From a bacterium (GTDB lineage Bacteria; Chloroflexota; Dehalococcoidia; Tepidiformales; Tepidiformaceae), in contig CAMAUF010000004.1 in NCBI GenBank assembly GCA_945861295.1, forward strand, positions 1 through 21,213: a DNA stretch of 21,213 nucleotides, read 5' to 3'. This document shows positions 1 through 7,758 of the stretch, piece by piece. Both the position numbers and the translations under genes were made by a program. The notes beneath the pieces were generated by a model. The model saw only the letters and a list, made by a program, of their open reading frames with translations, ran no database searches and was not told the origin of the DNA. The first letter of the stretch is position 1. The number at the start of each line of letters is the position of its first letter.

Positions 1-588
1 GTGCTGATTTCGGCGGCGGCCCAGCTCGACCGCCGGGACTTCACGCTGCTGATCGTGGGCGGCGATGACCGCGCCTCAGCCCTCCGCGCCGAGCTGGAAC
101 AGCAGGCCCGCGAGTTTGAAATTGAGGCAAACGTCCGCTTTGAAGGGGCCGTCCCGCACGACTCGCTCCCGCTCTATTACAGCGCCGCCGATGTCTGCGT
201 CGTGCCGAGTTACTATGAGAGCTTCGGGCTCGTGGCGGTCGAAGCGATGGCGTGCGGCACGCCGGTCGTGGCATCGCGGGTCGGCGGCCTCATCTCCACG
301 GTGACCGACGGCGTCACCGGCTACCTCATCCCCTGGCGTTGCCCGGAGCCGTTCGCCGAAAAGATCGAGATCTTGCTCGCCAACCCCGAGCTGCGCGCGA
401 ACTTCGCCGCGGCGGCCCAGCGCTCTGTCGAACGCTTTCGCTGGAGCCGCATCGGTGGCGAGATGGCGGCCTTTTACGGCCACGTTATTCGCGAGCACTT
501 CTCCGGCGGGCGGGGACATCGCCGGCGGCCGCCAGGGAAGGGCGTGAAGCGCCCGCGTCTGGGTAAGATGGCGCGAAACGACGGATGA
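1..588 (+). CDS. GT4-family glycosyltransferase, C-terminal part (5' end outside window)
   Basis: This is the C-terminal Rossmann half of a GT-B retaining glycosyltransferase, which would transfer a sugar from an NDP-sugar to an unknown acceptor. The visible signature is the donor-site E-x7-E motif (YESFGLVAVEA, about residues 72-82), followed by ACGTPVVAS and a GG-G loop, as in MshA and sucrose-synthase-like GT4 enzymes. The frame is open to base 1 and the acceptor-binding N-terminal half is missing, so the GTG at base 1 is probably internal. The last 30 residues are unusually Arg/Lys-rich (GHRRRPPGKG) and have no family counterpart that I recognise. The stop lies 10 bases before the SDR start, which suggests one operon. 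The fold is clear; donor and acceptor cannot be told. Confidence 0.85.
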   Translation: MLISAAAQLDRRDFTLLIVGGDDRASALRAELEQQAREFEIEANVRFEGAVPHDSLPLYYSAADVCVVPSYYESFGLVAVEAMACGTPVVASRVGGLISTVTDGVTGYLIPWRCPEPFAEKIEILLANPELRANFAAAAQRSVERFRWSRIGGEMAAFYGHVIREHFSGGRGHRRRPPGKGVKRPRLGKMARNDG

Positions 589-598
589 GGTAACGCAC

Positions 599-1462
599 AT
601 GGGCAGGCTTGAGGGCAAGGTCGCGGTGGTCACGGGCGGGGCGAGCGGGATCGGCGAGGGCGCCGTGCGGCTGTTCGCGGCCGAGGGCGCCAAGGTCATC
701 ATCGCCGACATCCAGGATGCGCGCGGCGAAAAGCTGGCGGAAGAACTCGGCACTGTGACGGCGTTCGCGCACTGCGACGTTTCCCAAGAGGCCGACATCG
801 CTGCCGCCATCGACCAAGCTGTCCGCAAATGGGGCCGGCTCGATTGCATGTACAACAACGCGGGCTTCGGTGGCGTCTCCGGGCCGATCGACGAACTCGA
901 CCTGGCCGCCTATGACGCGACGATGGCCGTCCTCCTGCGCGGCGTCTTCTGCGGGATCAAGCACGCGGCCCGCGTGATGAAGCCGCGGGGCGGCGGCAGC
1001 ATCGTCAGCACGGCCAGCGTGGCTGGCGTCGGCGCGATTTTCGGACCGCACACCTACTCGGCCGCCAAGGCGGCCGTGATCCATGTCTCGAGAACCGTCG
1101 CGGTCGAACTGGCTGAGCACAACATTCGCGTCAACGCGATCTGCCCAGGCGGGATCGCGACGCCAATCTTCGGCAAGGGCATGGGCCTCAGCGCCGAACA
1201 GGCCGACGCGACAGTCGAAGTGATGAAGGGCGTGTTGGCCCAGGGCCAGCCGATCAAGCGAGCGGGCCTGCCACGCGACATCGCCGAGGCGGCGCTCTGG
1301 CTCGCCAGCGACGCATCGAGCTTCGTGACGGGCCAGGCCATCGTCGTCGATGGCGGCATCACGCTGGCGCCGGGCGGGATGTGGGCGAACCGTCAGGGGA
1401 CCCCGGAGGAACGCCGCGCACGGATGGCCGCTGCTTTTGCAGGCGCTGCGCAACAGGGGTAG
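599..1462 (+). CDS. SDR family NAD(P)-dependent oxidoreductase
   Basis: This 287-residue classical short-chain dehydrogenase/reductase would oxidise an alcohol or reduce a ketone. Visible family marks are the cofactor loop TGGASGIG (12-19), NNAG (86-89), the catalytic Ser near 138-140, and Tyr153/Lys157 in YSAAK. Asp37 after the second strand suggests NAD(H) over NADP(H). PGGIATPIF follows the active site as usual. The start has GAGGT about eight bases upstream. The C-terminal tail (TPEER..., ending FAGAAQQG) extends about 30 residues past the usual VDGG end of the fold, and a decayed copy of exactly this tail lies at 5535-5623. Fold and cofactor are well supported; the substrate is unknown. 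Confidence 0.93.
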   Translation: MGRLEGKVAVVTGGASGIGEGAVRLFAAEGAKVIIADIQDARGEKLAEELGTVTAFAHCDVSQEADIAAAIDQAVRKWGRLDCMYNNAGFGGVSGPIDELDLAAYDATMAVLLRGVFCGIKHAARVMKPRGGGSIVSTASVAGVGAIFGPHTYSAAKAAVIHVSRTVAVELAEHNIRVNAICPGGIATPIFGKGMGLSAEQADATVEVMKGVLAQGQPIKRAGLPRDIAEAALWLASDASSFVTGQAIVVDGGITLAPGGMWANRQGTPEERRARMAAAFAGAAQQG

Positions 1463-1466
1463 GGCG
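1377..1466 (+). repeat. Direct repeat copy A: SDR gene 3' end
   Basis: The last 28 codons and stop of the SDR gene align by eye, without long gaps, to 5535-5623 on the same strand at about 75-80% identity. This copy is intact and ends in TAG. The two copies bracket the two minus-strand lipoprotein genes. Confidence 0.75.
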
Positions 1467-1484
1467 GGACGAGGGGCGAGCCCG

Positions 1485-4400
1485 TCACTTCGGGTAGGCG
1501 CCGAGGTTGGCGCCTTTCGAGGCGGCCCCGATCGCTGGGCTGCCTGGCTTGAGATGAAAGTCGCCTTTCGCCGCATCGACGAACAGGGGGTCGGCCGCGC
1601 GATTGTTCTTGCCTTTCTCGGTTGTGATCGAGTTCTCAATCGTGAAGCTCGCGCCGAGCGTCTCGAAGTCGCGGCTGTTGCCCCAGAGGATCGAGTCGCG
1701 GACGGTGAGCTTGGATCGATCCTCGACGAAGATCGCGGCGCCGGCCGGCGCGGTGAACCGGCAGTCGTGCCCGGCGATGGTCACGTGCTCTAGGGTCACA
1801 ACCGACGGGGCAGCGCCGCCGTCGACGTACAGCGCGGCGCCTGAGCGCTGGTCGCTGGAGCAGCCATTGGCGAAGAGGATGTCTTCACGCATAGTCCCCG
1901 TGGCCCCTTCGTCCCAGAAGACCCCGGATCCATGGGTCGGGGCGTAGTTGCCGGTGATCACGTTGCCGTGCAGCTTCGCGGGGACACCGCCGATGAGGAC
2001 GCCCCCGCCCCATCCGTACTTCACGGTGACGCCGATCTCGTTGCCGCGCACCACGTTGTCGGCAACCTCGGTTTCGGCGGTGGAGACGTAGATACCGCCA
2101 CCGTGGTCGGAGTGGCCCCGATTGGCCTCGACCATGTTGCGCAAAACCAAGGCATAGCGACCGGCGACGTTGATCCCGGCGCCACGCCCGGCCTGGTTGC
2201 TGTGGATGACGTTGTCCTCGATCCGGACCGTGGGCTTCGAGCCGTCCCAGTCTTGGGCCTCGGTGTGGATGCCGCCGCCGCGGTTCTCGTCGAGGAAACC
2301 GGTAGTCTCATTGCCGTAGACCTCGTTGTGTGAAATCAACACGTCGCCGTTGCCGATGATCTCCACGAAGACGCCGCCCCCATTGCCGCTCCCGTCTTCG
2401 TAGGTCTTGCCAAGTCCGCGCCCGCCCGTGATCCGGAATCCATCGACGACGGACTTGCCGTTTGACTGGAGGTGGAGCTGAACAGCCGGCCCCTTGTCGC
2501 GGCCGTCGATCACGGAGCGGAACTTGGAAGCATCGCGGCTGCCGAAGTCCTCGCTGAACCCGCCGAGGAGCGTGACCGCCGTGTCGATGGGGTCAGCGAA
2601 CTTGCCGACGGCCACACTTTCGGCATACGTGCCGGCCGCGACCTGGACCACGTCACCGGCCTTGGCGGCAGCCAGCGCCGCGTTGATCGAGCCGAACGGG
2701 GCGGCGGACGTGCCCTTCCCGTTGCCTCCCGCCCGGACACAGATGACCGACGGCGACCCCGCTCCAGCGCCGGTGCAGGCGGAGCGCTGCCCGTTGTCGT
2801 AACCGTTGGGGCCTTTGCCGAGGTACTGGAGCGGCCCAGACCAACCGTCGGGGCGCGCCGCGCCGGATGCGGTGGCGCCGCTCGCGCCACTGCCCGCGCC
2901 CGAATTGCCGCCACCACTGGAGCCGGAGCCGGAGGTGGTGGTTGGCTCGCTCGCCGTCCCGGCGGCGGTGGATGCGGAATACGCGCCCAAATCCGACGCG
3001 CCGGAGCGCGGCCGGCCCGAGGCTGGGTGCACGTATTCGAAGTCGACCGTTGCCCCCAGCGCGAGCGCCGCCTTGTGAAGCTCGCCGGCGGCGCCCGCGG
3101 CGGCGGCGCCCTTGACAAGAGTGAAGTCGCCGGCAGCCTCGTCGGCGAACCCAGGCCCACTGCCGTCCCCGACACGCAGATTCTTCAGGCCGGCGATCCC
3201 GCCTTTGGCGGGCGGCTTGTCGTCGCGCCATTCGAACATGCCGGGTGACACCCAATTGACGCCGAGTTCGAGCTGGCCCTCGAAGCGCATCCATGCCAGT
3301 TCGGTCGGGTTGGAACCGGGAGTAGCAGACCGCACAACGATGATGTTGTTCCGGACATCGATCGTCTCGTCCGGCGTATCGGCGTCGAACAGCGAGGTGC
3401 GATACCGCGCGTTCGGGCCTTCCCGATCGGCCTGGACGACAACCGTGTTGTTGTAGAAGTAGAGTGTGCCCTTGCGATAAACATCGGGGACGCCGCTATC
3501 GCCGCCGTAGTGCACCAAGTTGGACGCGCCGCCCGGCCCCGCGATCAGGACGTTGCCGTAGACGAGCGTCGTGCGGTACTCAGGCAGATCCTTCGTGACC
3601 GGAAACGACTCCTGCGCGTCGACCAGGTCGAGCGACCGGCTCCCGCCATCGATGCGGTTGTAGCGTATCACCGTGCCTGCCGAACGGTCTTTCAGCGCTG
3701 CGCCACCCGAACCCTTTCGCAGCGGGCCGATGTCGTTGAACTGGAAGACCATGCCGGCCGCTTCGGTGTAGATGTTGTGGTGGCGGTCGTTCGCGACGGT
3801 GACCGTGCCGTTGCCATATACCCGCGAGCGTTCAAGCAGGATGTCCCGCGAAAGGACCTCCTCGGAGTCGCCCGAGGCGACGAAAAATCCGTTGCCATTG
3901 GACTCGATCTCGACTCCGCGCACCGTGATGTGTTCGCCACGTTCGACGAATATGCCGGCCGCGTTGTTGGTGTACTTCACCGCCTTGCCGCTCGACGATG
4001 TGAACGAGTACTCGTGGAATGCGTTCCGGATGTGCAGGCCCTGGATCACGATGTACTTGGGCTTATAGCCCCACTGGTCAGCGGCGCCGAGGGTGATGTG
4101 GATCAGCCCGCGCGGCTCGCCGCCGCCGGAGAAGGGGTAGGTCATCCCGGCCCGCGTAACCGCGTCCTGGCCATCGATCACGGGCAGCTCGCCGGCTGGG
4201 CCGGCCACGCCGCAGACGACGATCGGCTGCTCCTCGGTGCCCTGGCCGCGCAGGAAGAACTTCTCGCGGTACGGCGTGTCGCGCCAGTGAATGCGGACCG
4301 TATCCCCCGCGGCCAGGTCCTCCCACGGGACCTCGCCGAGCGACCCCAGTTCTTCGCCGGGGCCAACCTCGTAGGCGCGGCCCGAACCCGTGTGCTCGCA

Positions 4401-4559
4401 CGCCAACGGCGTCATCTGGGCGCTGCCAACGGCCTGGCCGCCCCCGGGCGCGGTCGTGCTATCGGTGCCGGGCGCCGTCTCCTTCGACGAACCCGAGCAC
4501 GCCGTAACTGCGACCGCCGCCGCAATCACGCCGAGCCAACGCCACCGTCTCGCCGCCAT
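1485..4559 (-). CDS. Secreted lipoprotein with two tandem right-handed beta-helix domains
   Basis: This 1024-residue exported protein has an N-terminal lipoprotein signal: Arg/Trp-rich start, hydrophobic core, then a VTAC lipobox with Cys21. A Ser/Thr/Gly spacer follows. Domain 1 (about 50-520) has short N/G/D-rich turns typical of PbH1 beta-helix repeats (NGNGFFVASGD, YNNTVVV) and ends LGAY. A Gly/Ser linker occupies about 530-567. Domain 2 (about 598-1020) opens like DUF1565-type helices (a GTSAAPFGSINAAL stretch, then AAGTYAESV), runs through more N-x-GGG helix turns, and closes with DFHLKPGSPAIG...LGAYPK, a choice-of-anchor-Q-like end. Such folds usually bind or cleave polysaccharides; no catalytic residues could be assigned. 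An ATG at 4622 would put 21 non-signal residues first, and a -35/-10 pair fits the 4559 start. The gene is convergent with the SDR. Confidence 0.88.
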   Translation of the reverse strand: MAARRWRWLGVIAAAVAVTACSGSSKETAPGTDSTTAPGGGQAVGSAQMTPLACEHTGSGRAYEVGPGEELGSLGEVPWEDLAAGDTVRIHWRDTPYREKFFLRGQGTEEQPIVVCGVAGPAGELPVIDGQDAVTRAGMTYPFSGGGEPRGLIHITLGAADQWGYKPKYIVIQGLHIRNAFHEYSFTSSSGKAVKYTNNAAGIFVERGEHITVRGVEIESNGNGFFVASGDSEEVLSRDILLERSRVYGNGTVTVANDRHHNIYTEAAGMVFQFNDIGPLRKGSGGAALKDRSAGTVIRYNRIDGGSRSLDLVDAQESFPVTKDLPEYRTTLVYGNVLIAGPGGASNLVHYGGDSGVPDVYRKGTLYFYNNTVVVQADREGPNARYRTSLFDADTPDETIDVRNNIIVVRSATPGSNPTELAWMRFEGQLELGVNWVSPGMFEWRDDKPPAKGGIAGLKNLRVGDGSGPGFADEAAGDFTLVKGAAAAGAAGELHKAALALGATVDFEYVHPASGRPRSGASDLGAYSASTAAGTASEPTTTSGSGSSGGGNSGAGSGASGATASGAARPDGWSGPLQYLGKGPNGYDNGQRSACTGAGAGSPSVICVRAGGNGKGTSAAPFGSINAALAAAKAGDVVQVAAGTYAESVAVGKFADPIDTAVTLLGGFSEDFGSRDASKFRSVIDGRDKGPAVQLHLQSNGKSVVDGFRITGGRGLGKTYEDGSGNGGGVFVEIIGNGDVLISHNEVYGNETTGFLDENRGGGIHTEAQDWDGSKPTVRIEDNVIHSNQAGRGAGINVAGRYALVLRNMVEANRGHSDHGGGIYVSTAETEVADNVVRGNEIGVTVKYGWGGGVLIGGVPAKLHGNVITGNYAPTHGSGVFWDEGATGTMREDILFANGCSSDQRSGAALYVDGGAAPSVVTLEHVTIAGHDCRFTAPAGAAIFVEDRSKLTVRDSILWGNSRDFETLGASFTIENSITTEKGKNNRAADPLFVDAAKGDFHLKPGSPAIGAASKGANLGAYPK

Positions 4560-4565
4560 CGGGTC

Positions 4566-4594
4566 ACTATCGCCACACTGACCTACCGCGTCAA
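4566..4594 (-). promoter_or_regulatory. Sigma70-like promoter of the beta-helix gene, leaderless configuration
   Basis: On the minus strand TTGACG (4594-4589), a 17-base spacer, and GATAGT (4571-4566) are followed by six bases and the ATG at 4559. No Shine-Dalgarno sequence fits in six bases, so transcription probably begins at or next to the start codon. Confidence 0.6.
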
Positions 4595-4728
4595 GCGATG
4601 GGAACGATGCCGGCAGCGCCATATTCGGGGTGGTGGCGGCATGGCGAAACGGACGAAGAACGCCAAGACGGACCGTGGAACCGGGAGTCTGTTGAAGCGT
4701 ATACCGTGAAATTCCCGAGCCGCCGCGC

Positions 4729-5493
4729 TCATGGCTTGCACGGCGACGGGATCATCTTTGCTAGCGCTTCGGCCCAGGCATCGTAGGCGGCCTCCGTCGG
4801 GTGGATGCCGTCGTCAACCCACTCGTCATCATCGGCTTGCTGCTTGTAGATGGGCCGCAAGTCAACGACCTTCACCCCGCGCGAGCCTGCTTCCTTAATC
4901 ATGATCGCGTCGTAGGCGTCACGAAGGGCGCGAGTGCCGCCGTAGCTTGGCCCGTCGGGAGCGCGAAACCACTCGTTCTGGAGGAGGACGAACACTCGGG
5001 CGCCGCTCGCGACCGCAGCATCGAGCACGACCCCGATGTTCTTCCGGTACTCGGCCTCGGAGACGCTGTTTGCGATGTCGTTGGCGCCGGACTGGAACGT
5101 TATCAGGTTGGGGCCGAACTCCCCAATCCGCGGAAGCTGGTCGTCGATCATCTGGCCAGCTGTGTAGCCGCTAATCCCGGCGTTATTCAGCTCCACCGTG
5201 CACCCGGCCTTCCGCCAGCGCTCGGCCAGCCGGGCGGGGAAAGACCCGGTCTCGATATCCTCCGCACCGATCCCCTGCGAAAGCGAGTCGCCGATCGCCA
5301 GGTAGCGGACCTCCGCGGACTCATCGGCGGGTCCGCTACCTGGCGACGTGGCCTCTGGGTCTTCGGTGCTTGATGGCTCGTTCCCCGAGCCGCCGGCTTC
5401 GCCCCCGTCGTCTCCACCGCAGCCGGGCGCGACAAACAGCAGCGCCACGAGCAGCAGGAACGGGAAGAGAAGCCAGACCCGATGAGCTGTCAC
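4729..5493 (-). CDS. SGNH/GDSL-family hydrolase lipoprotein
   Basis: This 254-residue exported esterase-type protein starts at a GTG. A hydrophobic segment (residues 7-22) leads to a VAPGC lipobox with Cys25, then a Gly/Ser/Glu/Pro-rich spacer to about residue 60. SGNH blocks are all present: GDSLSQG with nucleophile Ser70, the block II Gly in NNAGISG, GAND in block III, and DGIHP with Asp228 and His231. Such enzymes deacylate lipids, polysaccharides or peptidoglycan; the substrate is not indicated. An upstream in-frame ATG would bury the signal peptide behind about 78 non-hydrophobic residues, whereas a promoter ends six bases before the GTG. It shares strand and surface location with the beta-helix protein, 170 bases downstream, but each has its own promoter. 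Confidence 0.9.
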   Translation of the reverse strand: MTAHRVWLLFPFLLLVALLFVAPGCGGDDGGEAGGSGNEPSSTEDPEATSPGSGPADESAEVRYLAIGDSLSQGIGAEDIETGSFPARLAERWRKAGCTVELNNAGISGYTAGQMIDDQLPRIGEFGPNLITFQSGANDIANSVSEAEYRKNIGVVLDAAVASGARVFVLLQNEWFRAPDGPSYGGTRALRDAYDAIMIKEAGSRGVKVVDLRPIYKQQADDDEWVDDGIHPTEAAYDAWAEALAKMIPSPCKP

Positions 5494-5499
5494 CGCGCG

Positions 5500-5528
5500 A
5501 GGATAGCGCCCACGAGAGCCGCTGTCAC
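5500..5528 (-). promoter_or_regulatory. Sigma70-like promoter of the SGNH hydrolase, leaderless configuration
   Basis: On the minus strand GTGACA (5528-5523), a 17-base spacer and TATCCT (5505-5500) stand six bases before the GTG at 5493. This is the same geometry as the promoter of the neighbouring beta-helix gene and decides the GTG start. Confidence 0.6.
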
Positions 5529-5534
5529 CGCGCA

Positions 5535-5623
5535 GGATCTGGGCAACCGCCAGGGCAACGCCCGAGGAGCACCGCGAACGCATGGCGCAAGCCTTCGCCG
5601 GCGCCGCACAACAGGGGTGGGCG
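5535..5623 (+). pseudogene. Decayed copy of the 3' end of an SDR dehydrogenase gene (direct repeat copy B)
   Basis: Read on the plus strand this gives WA, then TPEEHRERMAQAFAGAAQQG, against TPEERRARMAAAFAGAAQQG at the C-terminus of the SDR gene ending at 1462. Bases before this core match too if one base lost (after CTGGGC) and one gained (near CAGGGCAACG) are allowed: WxNRQG then lines up. The TAG stop has become TGG or lost its A. Only the last 28 codons or so remain, with no similarity further upstream. It fills the gap between two divergent promoters (5500-5528 and 5631-5658). It is too short to encode anything by itself. Confidence 0.72.
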
Positions 5624-5630
5624 CCGGGCA

Positions 5631-5658
5631 TTGACAGCCGCAGCCGCGGGTGCACAAT
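5631..5658 (+). promoter_or_regulatory. Sigma70-like promoter of the alpha/beta hydrolase-Ntn hydrolase operon
   Basis: A perfect -35 TTGACA (5631-5636), a 16-base spacer and CACAAT (5653-5658) precede a leader of about 40 bases with a good Shine-Dalgarno sequence (GGAGG, 5694-5698) before the ATG at 5705. Unlike the divergent SGNH gene, this operon has a conventional leader. Confidence 0.5.
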
Positions 5659-5704
5659 CGGCCCCACGGGCCCGAGGGCTTCGCTTCGCGGCCGGAGGTG
5701 GGCC

Positions 5705-6637
5705 ATGGGCGTTGCAATCATCCTCATTCACGGGCGGGGCCCCTACCCACGCAAGGACACGCTGGAAGCGTGCTGGAAGAGCTTTCTCCCGCCGCTCCCG
5801 GCCACGGCCAAAGTTCAGATGATCCACTGGACGGAACGGTTCGAGTACACGCCGCCACTCGTCCCCGACGCCCAGTGGGACTGCGGCAGCTCGGCCTCCG
5901 GCGGGCTCGATCCCGCGCTCGACGCGGCCTTTGGCGAAGCCTCCGCCGACCAGACGCTCAGCGATGAAGCCGGCGACGTGGTCGCCCAAGCCTGGGGCCT
6001 GCCAGATGTGGGCGCCGGACTGGTCTGGGCGAAAAACAGGATCGTCAAGTCCGCCTTTGGCGTGCTCGCCAATCAGTTGAACGTGCAGTTCGCGAAAGAT
6101 ATCGAGAACTTCTTCCTGCACAAGCGGGCCAGCCTGCGCGACCAGACACGCGACGACCTCGTCCAGGCGATCAAGTCCGAGCGTCAGCACGGCAACGCCG
6201 TGCTGGTCGTCGCCCATAGTTTCGGCAGTATCGTCGCCTACGAGGCGCTGCGGGAGTTCAGCGGGGCGACGGCCCAAGTGCACAGCCTGATTACGCTCGG
6301 CAGCCCGCTCGCTTGGTGCTACGACATCATCGACGACGCCAAACCCAATGTTGTACCCGCGTATGCCGACCTCAAGGCGTTCCCTGCGCGGGGAGCAGGG
6401 AATTGGTGGAACGTCCTCGACCCGGAGGACCCGATCGTCATGCCGCCGACCAAGGGGGTGATCGGGAGGCCCTTCCTTGGCATGGAGTACGGCGGCGCCT
6501 CGCGGCAGGTGATCGATTGCGTCGTCCGAAACCCGCGGTCATCAGACAGCCTCACAAGTCACCATGACTGGCGCGGCTACCTGGAGGCGACGGCGACCCA
6601 GAAGGCGATCCGGTCGTTCCTGTCGGAAAACGTGTAA
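5705..6637 (+). CDS. Lipase-like alpha/beta hydrolase, first gene of a tight operon
   Basis: This 310-residue protein has no signal peptide and should be cytoplasmic. It shows the alpha/beta-hydrolase order: oxyanion strand-loop IILIHGRG (5-12), nucleophile elbow VVAHSFGS with Ser172 (an A-H-S-F-G variant of GxSxG), then TLGSP (197-201) as in lipases and acyltransferases, candidate acid Asp242 in DPEDP, and candidate base His286 or His287. A largely helical insert (about 85-160) could be a lid or partner surface. The start has GGAGG seven bases upstream; an earlier in-frame ATG at 5582 only reads through the SDR relic. The stop TAA directly abuts the ATG of the next gene, so the two are probably made together. 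Substrate unknown: lipid, acyl-ester or peptide bond. Confidence 0.82.
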   Translation: MGVAIILIHGRGPYPRKDTLEACWKSFLPPLPATAKVQMIHWTERFEYTPPLVPDAQWDCGSSASGGLDPALDAAFGEASADQTLSDEAGDVVAQAWGLPDVGAGLVWAKNRIVKSAFGVLANQLNVQFAKDIENFFLHKRASLRDQTRDDLVQAIKSERQHGNAVLVVAHSFGSIVAYEALREFSGATAQVHSLITLGSPLAWCYDIIDDAKPNVVPAYADLKAFPARGAGNWWNVLDPEDPIVMPPTKGVIGRPFLGMEYGGASRQVIDCVVRNPRSSDSLTSHHDWRGYLEATATQKAIRSFLSENV

Positions 6638-7681
6638 ATGACGATCAACATCACCGTGAAGTGCCAGCAAGGGATCGTCATGGGATCGGATAGCCTCGTG
6701 ACGCTTTCCAAGGCTGGAGCAAACCAGCCGGCGGGGTATTCCTCCCGGTACCGCAAGATCTTTTCCGTTGGGCGCTGTTGTGCGGGCGTGATGCTCAACG
6801 GCCAAGTCGCGGTCGGAGGACGCACGGTAGAAGACTTGGTGCGAGAGGTCACAGAGAAGGTCGAGGCTTCGCAGTTCTCGGTGGCGGAAACCGGGCCATT
6901 TCTCGTTGAAGTCGCGACCATCGCGAAGCAGATTAAAGCGGCGGTCGATAAGGCGGCGAAGGTCGCCCCCGAGCCGCCATCCCTGCAGCTGTTCGTCGCG
7001 GGATTTTCCCCTTCCGCCACGCGCTACGGCGAGGTCTATACGCTGACCTGGCGGGCCTCGAAGAGCGGCGTGATGGAGGCGCCCCTCACCAACGACCGTG
7101 AATTCGGATACCTTCCGGCCGGCCAGGTCCTCGCGGTAGACCGCTTCATGGAGGGGTTCGACGCGAACCTCGTCAGGTCGTATGTGGGGGGAGCCGGAAG
7201 CCGCTTCCGGGAGGTCACCGCGTACGCAGGGCGGGAACTCGCCGCCCTGTTGCGGTCGCCCGACGGCGCCGTCGCGCCCGAGCTGCGGGCGATCCTGCAA
7301 GGCCCGGCGGGGGCCCAGTTGGTGGATCACGTGGCGGGACTTTTGGAGGCGCTGGAACCACCGCTGGCTGCGGAAGTCGTGCCCTGGCGGGCCATTTCCA
7401 GCACGAAATTCGATGCGAGCGCCCCCGAAGGCGACGACTTTGCGCGCTACGTCATCGACGGCTCCCGCTTCAAGGCCCGGCCCTACTACGCCCAGCTCAG
7501 TTTGCCTATGGCCGTGGATTTGACCTGGCACTTGCTGCTGATGGCGCATGCTGAGCACGCCTTCTTCCCCGGTCTCCCACGCGTCGGATCACGGCTGACC
7601 GTGGCGACCCTCTCGCGGCGCGGCGGCTTCGCGATCGTGTACGATGAGGAACCGGGAGTGAAGCTCGCCGGCATCAGTTGA
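6638..7681 (+). CDS. Proteasome-fold (Ntn-hydrolase) protein, divergent, candidate peptidase
   Basis: The 347-residue protein begins M-T-I-N-I-T-V-K, then QQGIVMGSDS. After removal of Met, Thr1 would be the nucleophile and the Asp falls at position 17, the spacing of proteasome beta subunits and HslV (Thr1, Asp17). RKIFSVG and AGVMLNGQ then match the strand pair around the proteasome K-I-F-x-I ... AG-G region, and LQLFVAGF with EVYTLTWR resembles the later strand pair. Lys39 may stand in for proteasome Lys33, with a six-residue insertion. The protein is about 100 residues longer than a beta subunit, with an extra C-terminal part. I do not recognise the exact family (it is not plain HslV, Anbu or PrcB). 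It begins on the base after the TAA of the alpha/beta hydrolase gene. Fold assignment is an inference from motif spacing. Confidence 0.6.
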   Translation: MTINITVKCQQGIVMGSDSLVTLSKAGANQPAGYSSRYRKIFSVGRCCAGVMLNGQVAVGGRTVEDLVREVTEKVEASQFSVAETGPFLVEVATIAKQIKAAVDKAAKVAPEPPSLQLFVAGFSPSATRYGEVYTLTWRASKSGVMEAPLTNDREFGYLPAGQVLAVDRFMEGFDANLVRSYVGGAGSRFREVTAYAGRELAALLRSPDGAVAPELRAILQGPAGAQLVDHVAGLLEALEPPLAAEVVPWRAISSTKFDASAPEGDDFARYVIDGSRFKARPYYAQLSLPMAVDLTWHLLLMAHAEHAFFPGLPRVGSRLTVATLSRRGGFAIVYDEEPGVKLAGIS

Positions 7682-7694
7682 CCGAGCCGGTCAA
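7678..7694. other. Perfect 6-bp inverted repeat at the end of the Ntn-hydrolase gene
   Basis: TTGACC, five bases, GGTCAA. It overlaps the TGA stop at 7679-7681. It could be a small operator or weak hairpin ahead of the next gene; no T-run follows, so it is not a standard terminator. Confidence 0.3.
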
Positions 7695-7758
7695 GCGTCG
7701 CCGCCAGGTGAAGCCGGCGACGCTGGCAGCCGGGCAGTTCTCATGACAGGGAGGCGGC

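Noticed and set aside
485..1639. 384-residue minus-strand open frame across the SDR gene
   Set aside because: It overlaps a gene with full SDR motifs and is low-complexity Arg/Ala/Asp sequence.
4560..4622. ATG at 4622 as start of the beta-helix protein
   Set aside because: It would place 21 non-signal residues before the lipoprotein signal and lie upstream of the promoter.
3510..4709. 399-residue plus-strand open frame opposite the beta-helix gene
   Set aside because: It mirrors the minus-strand codons of a clear lipoprotein gene, has no domain or start signal, and is explained by GC-rich third positions.
5582..5704. Upstream start for the alpha/beta hydrolase
   Set aside because: These codons read through the SDR relic and the -35/-10 boxes; the ATG at 5705 has a good ribosome binding site and begins the hydrolase strand.
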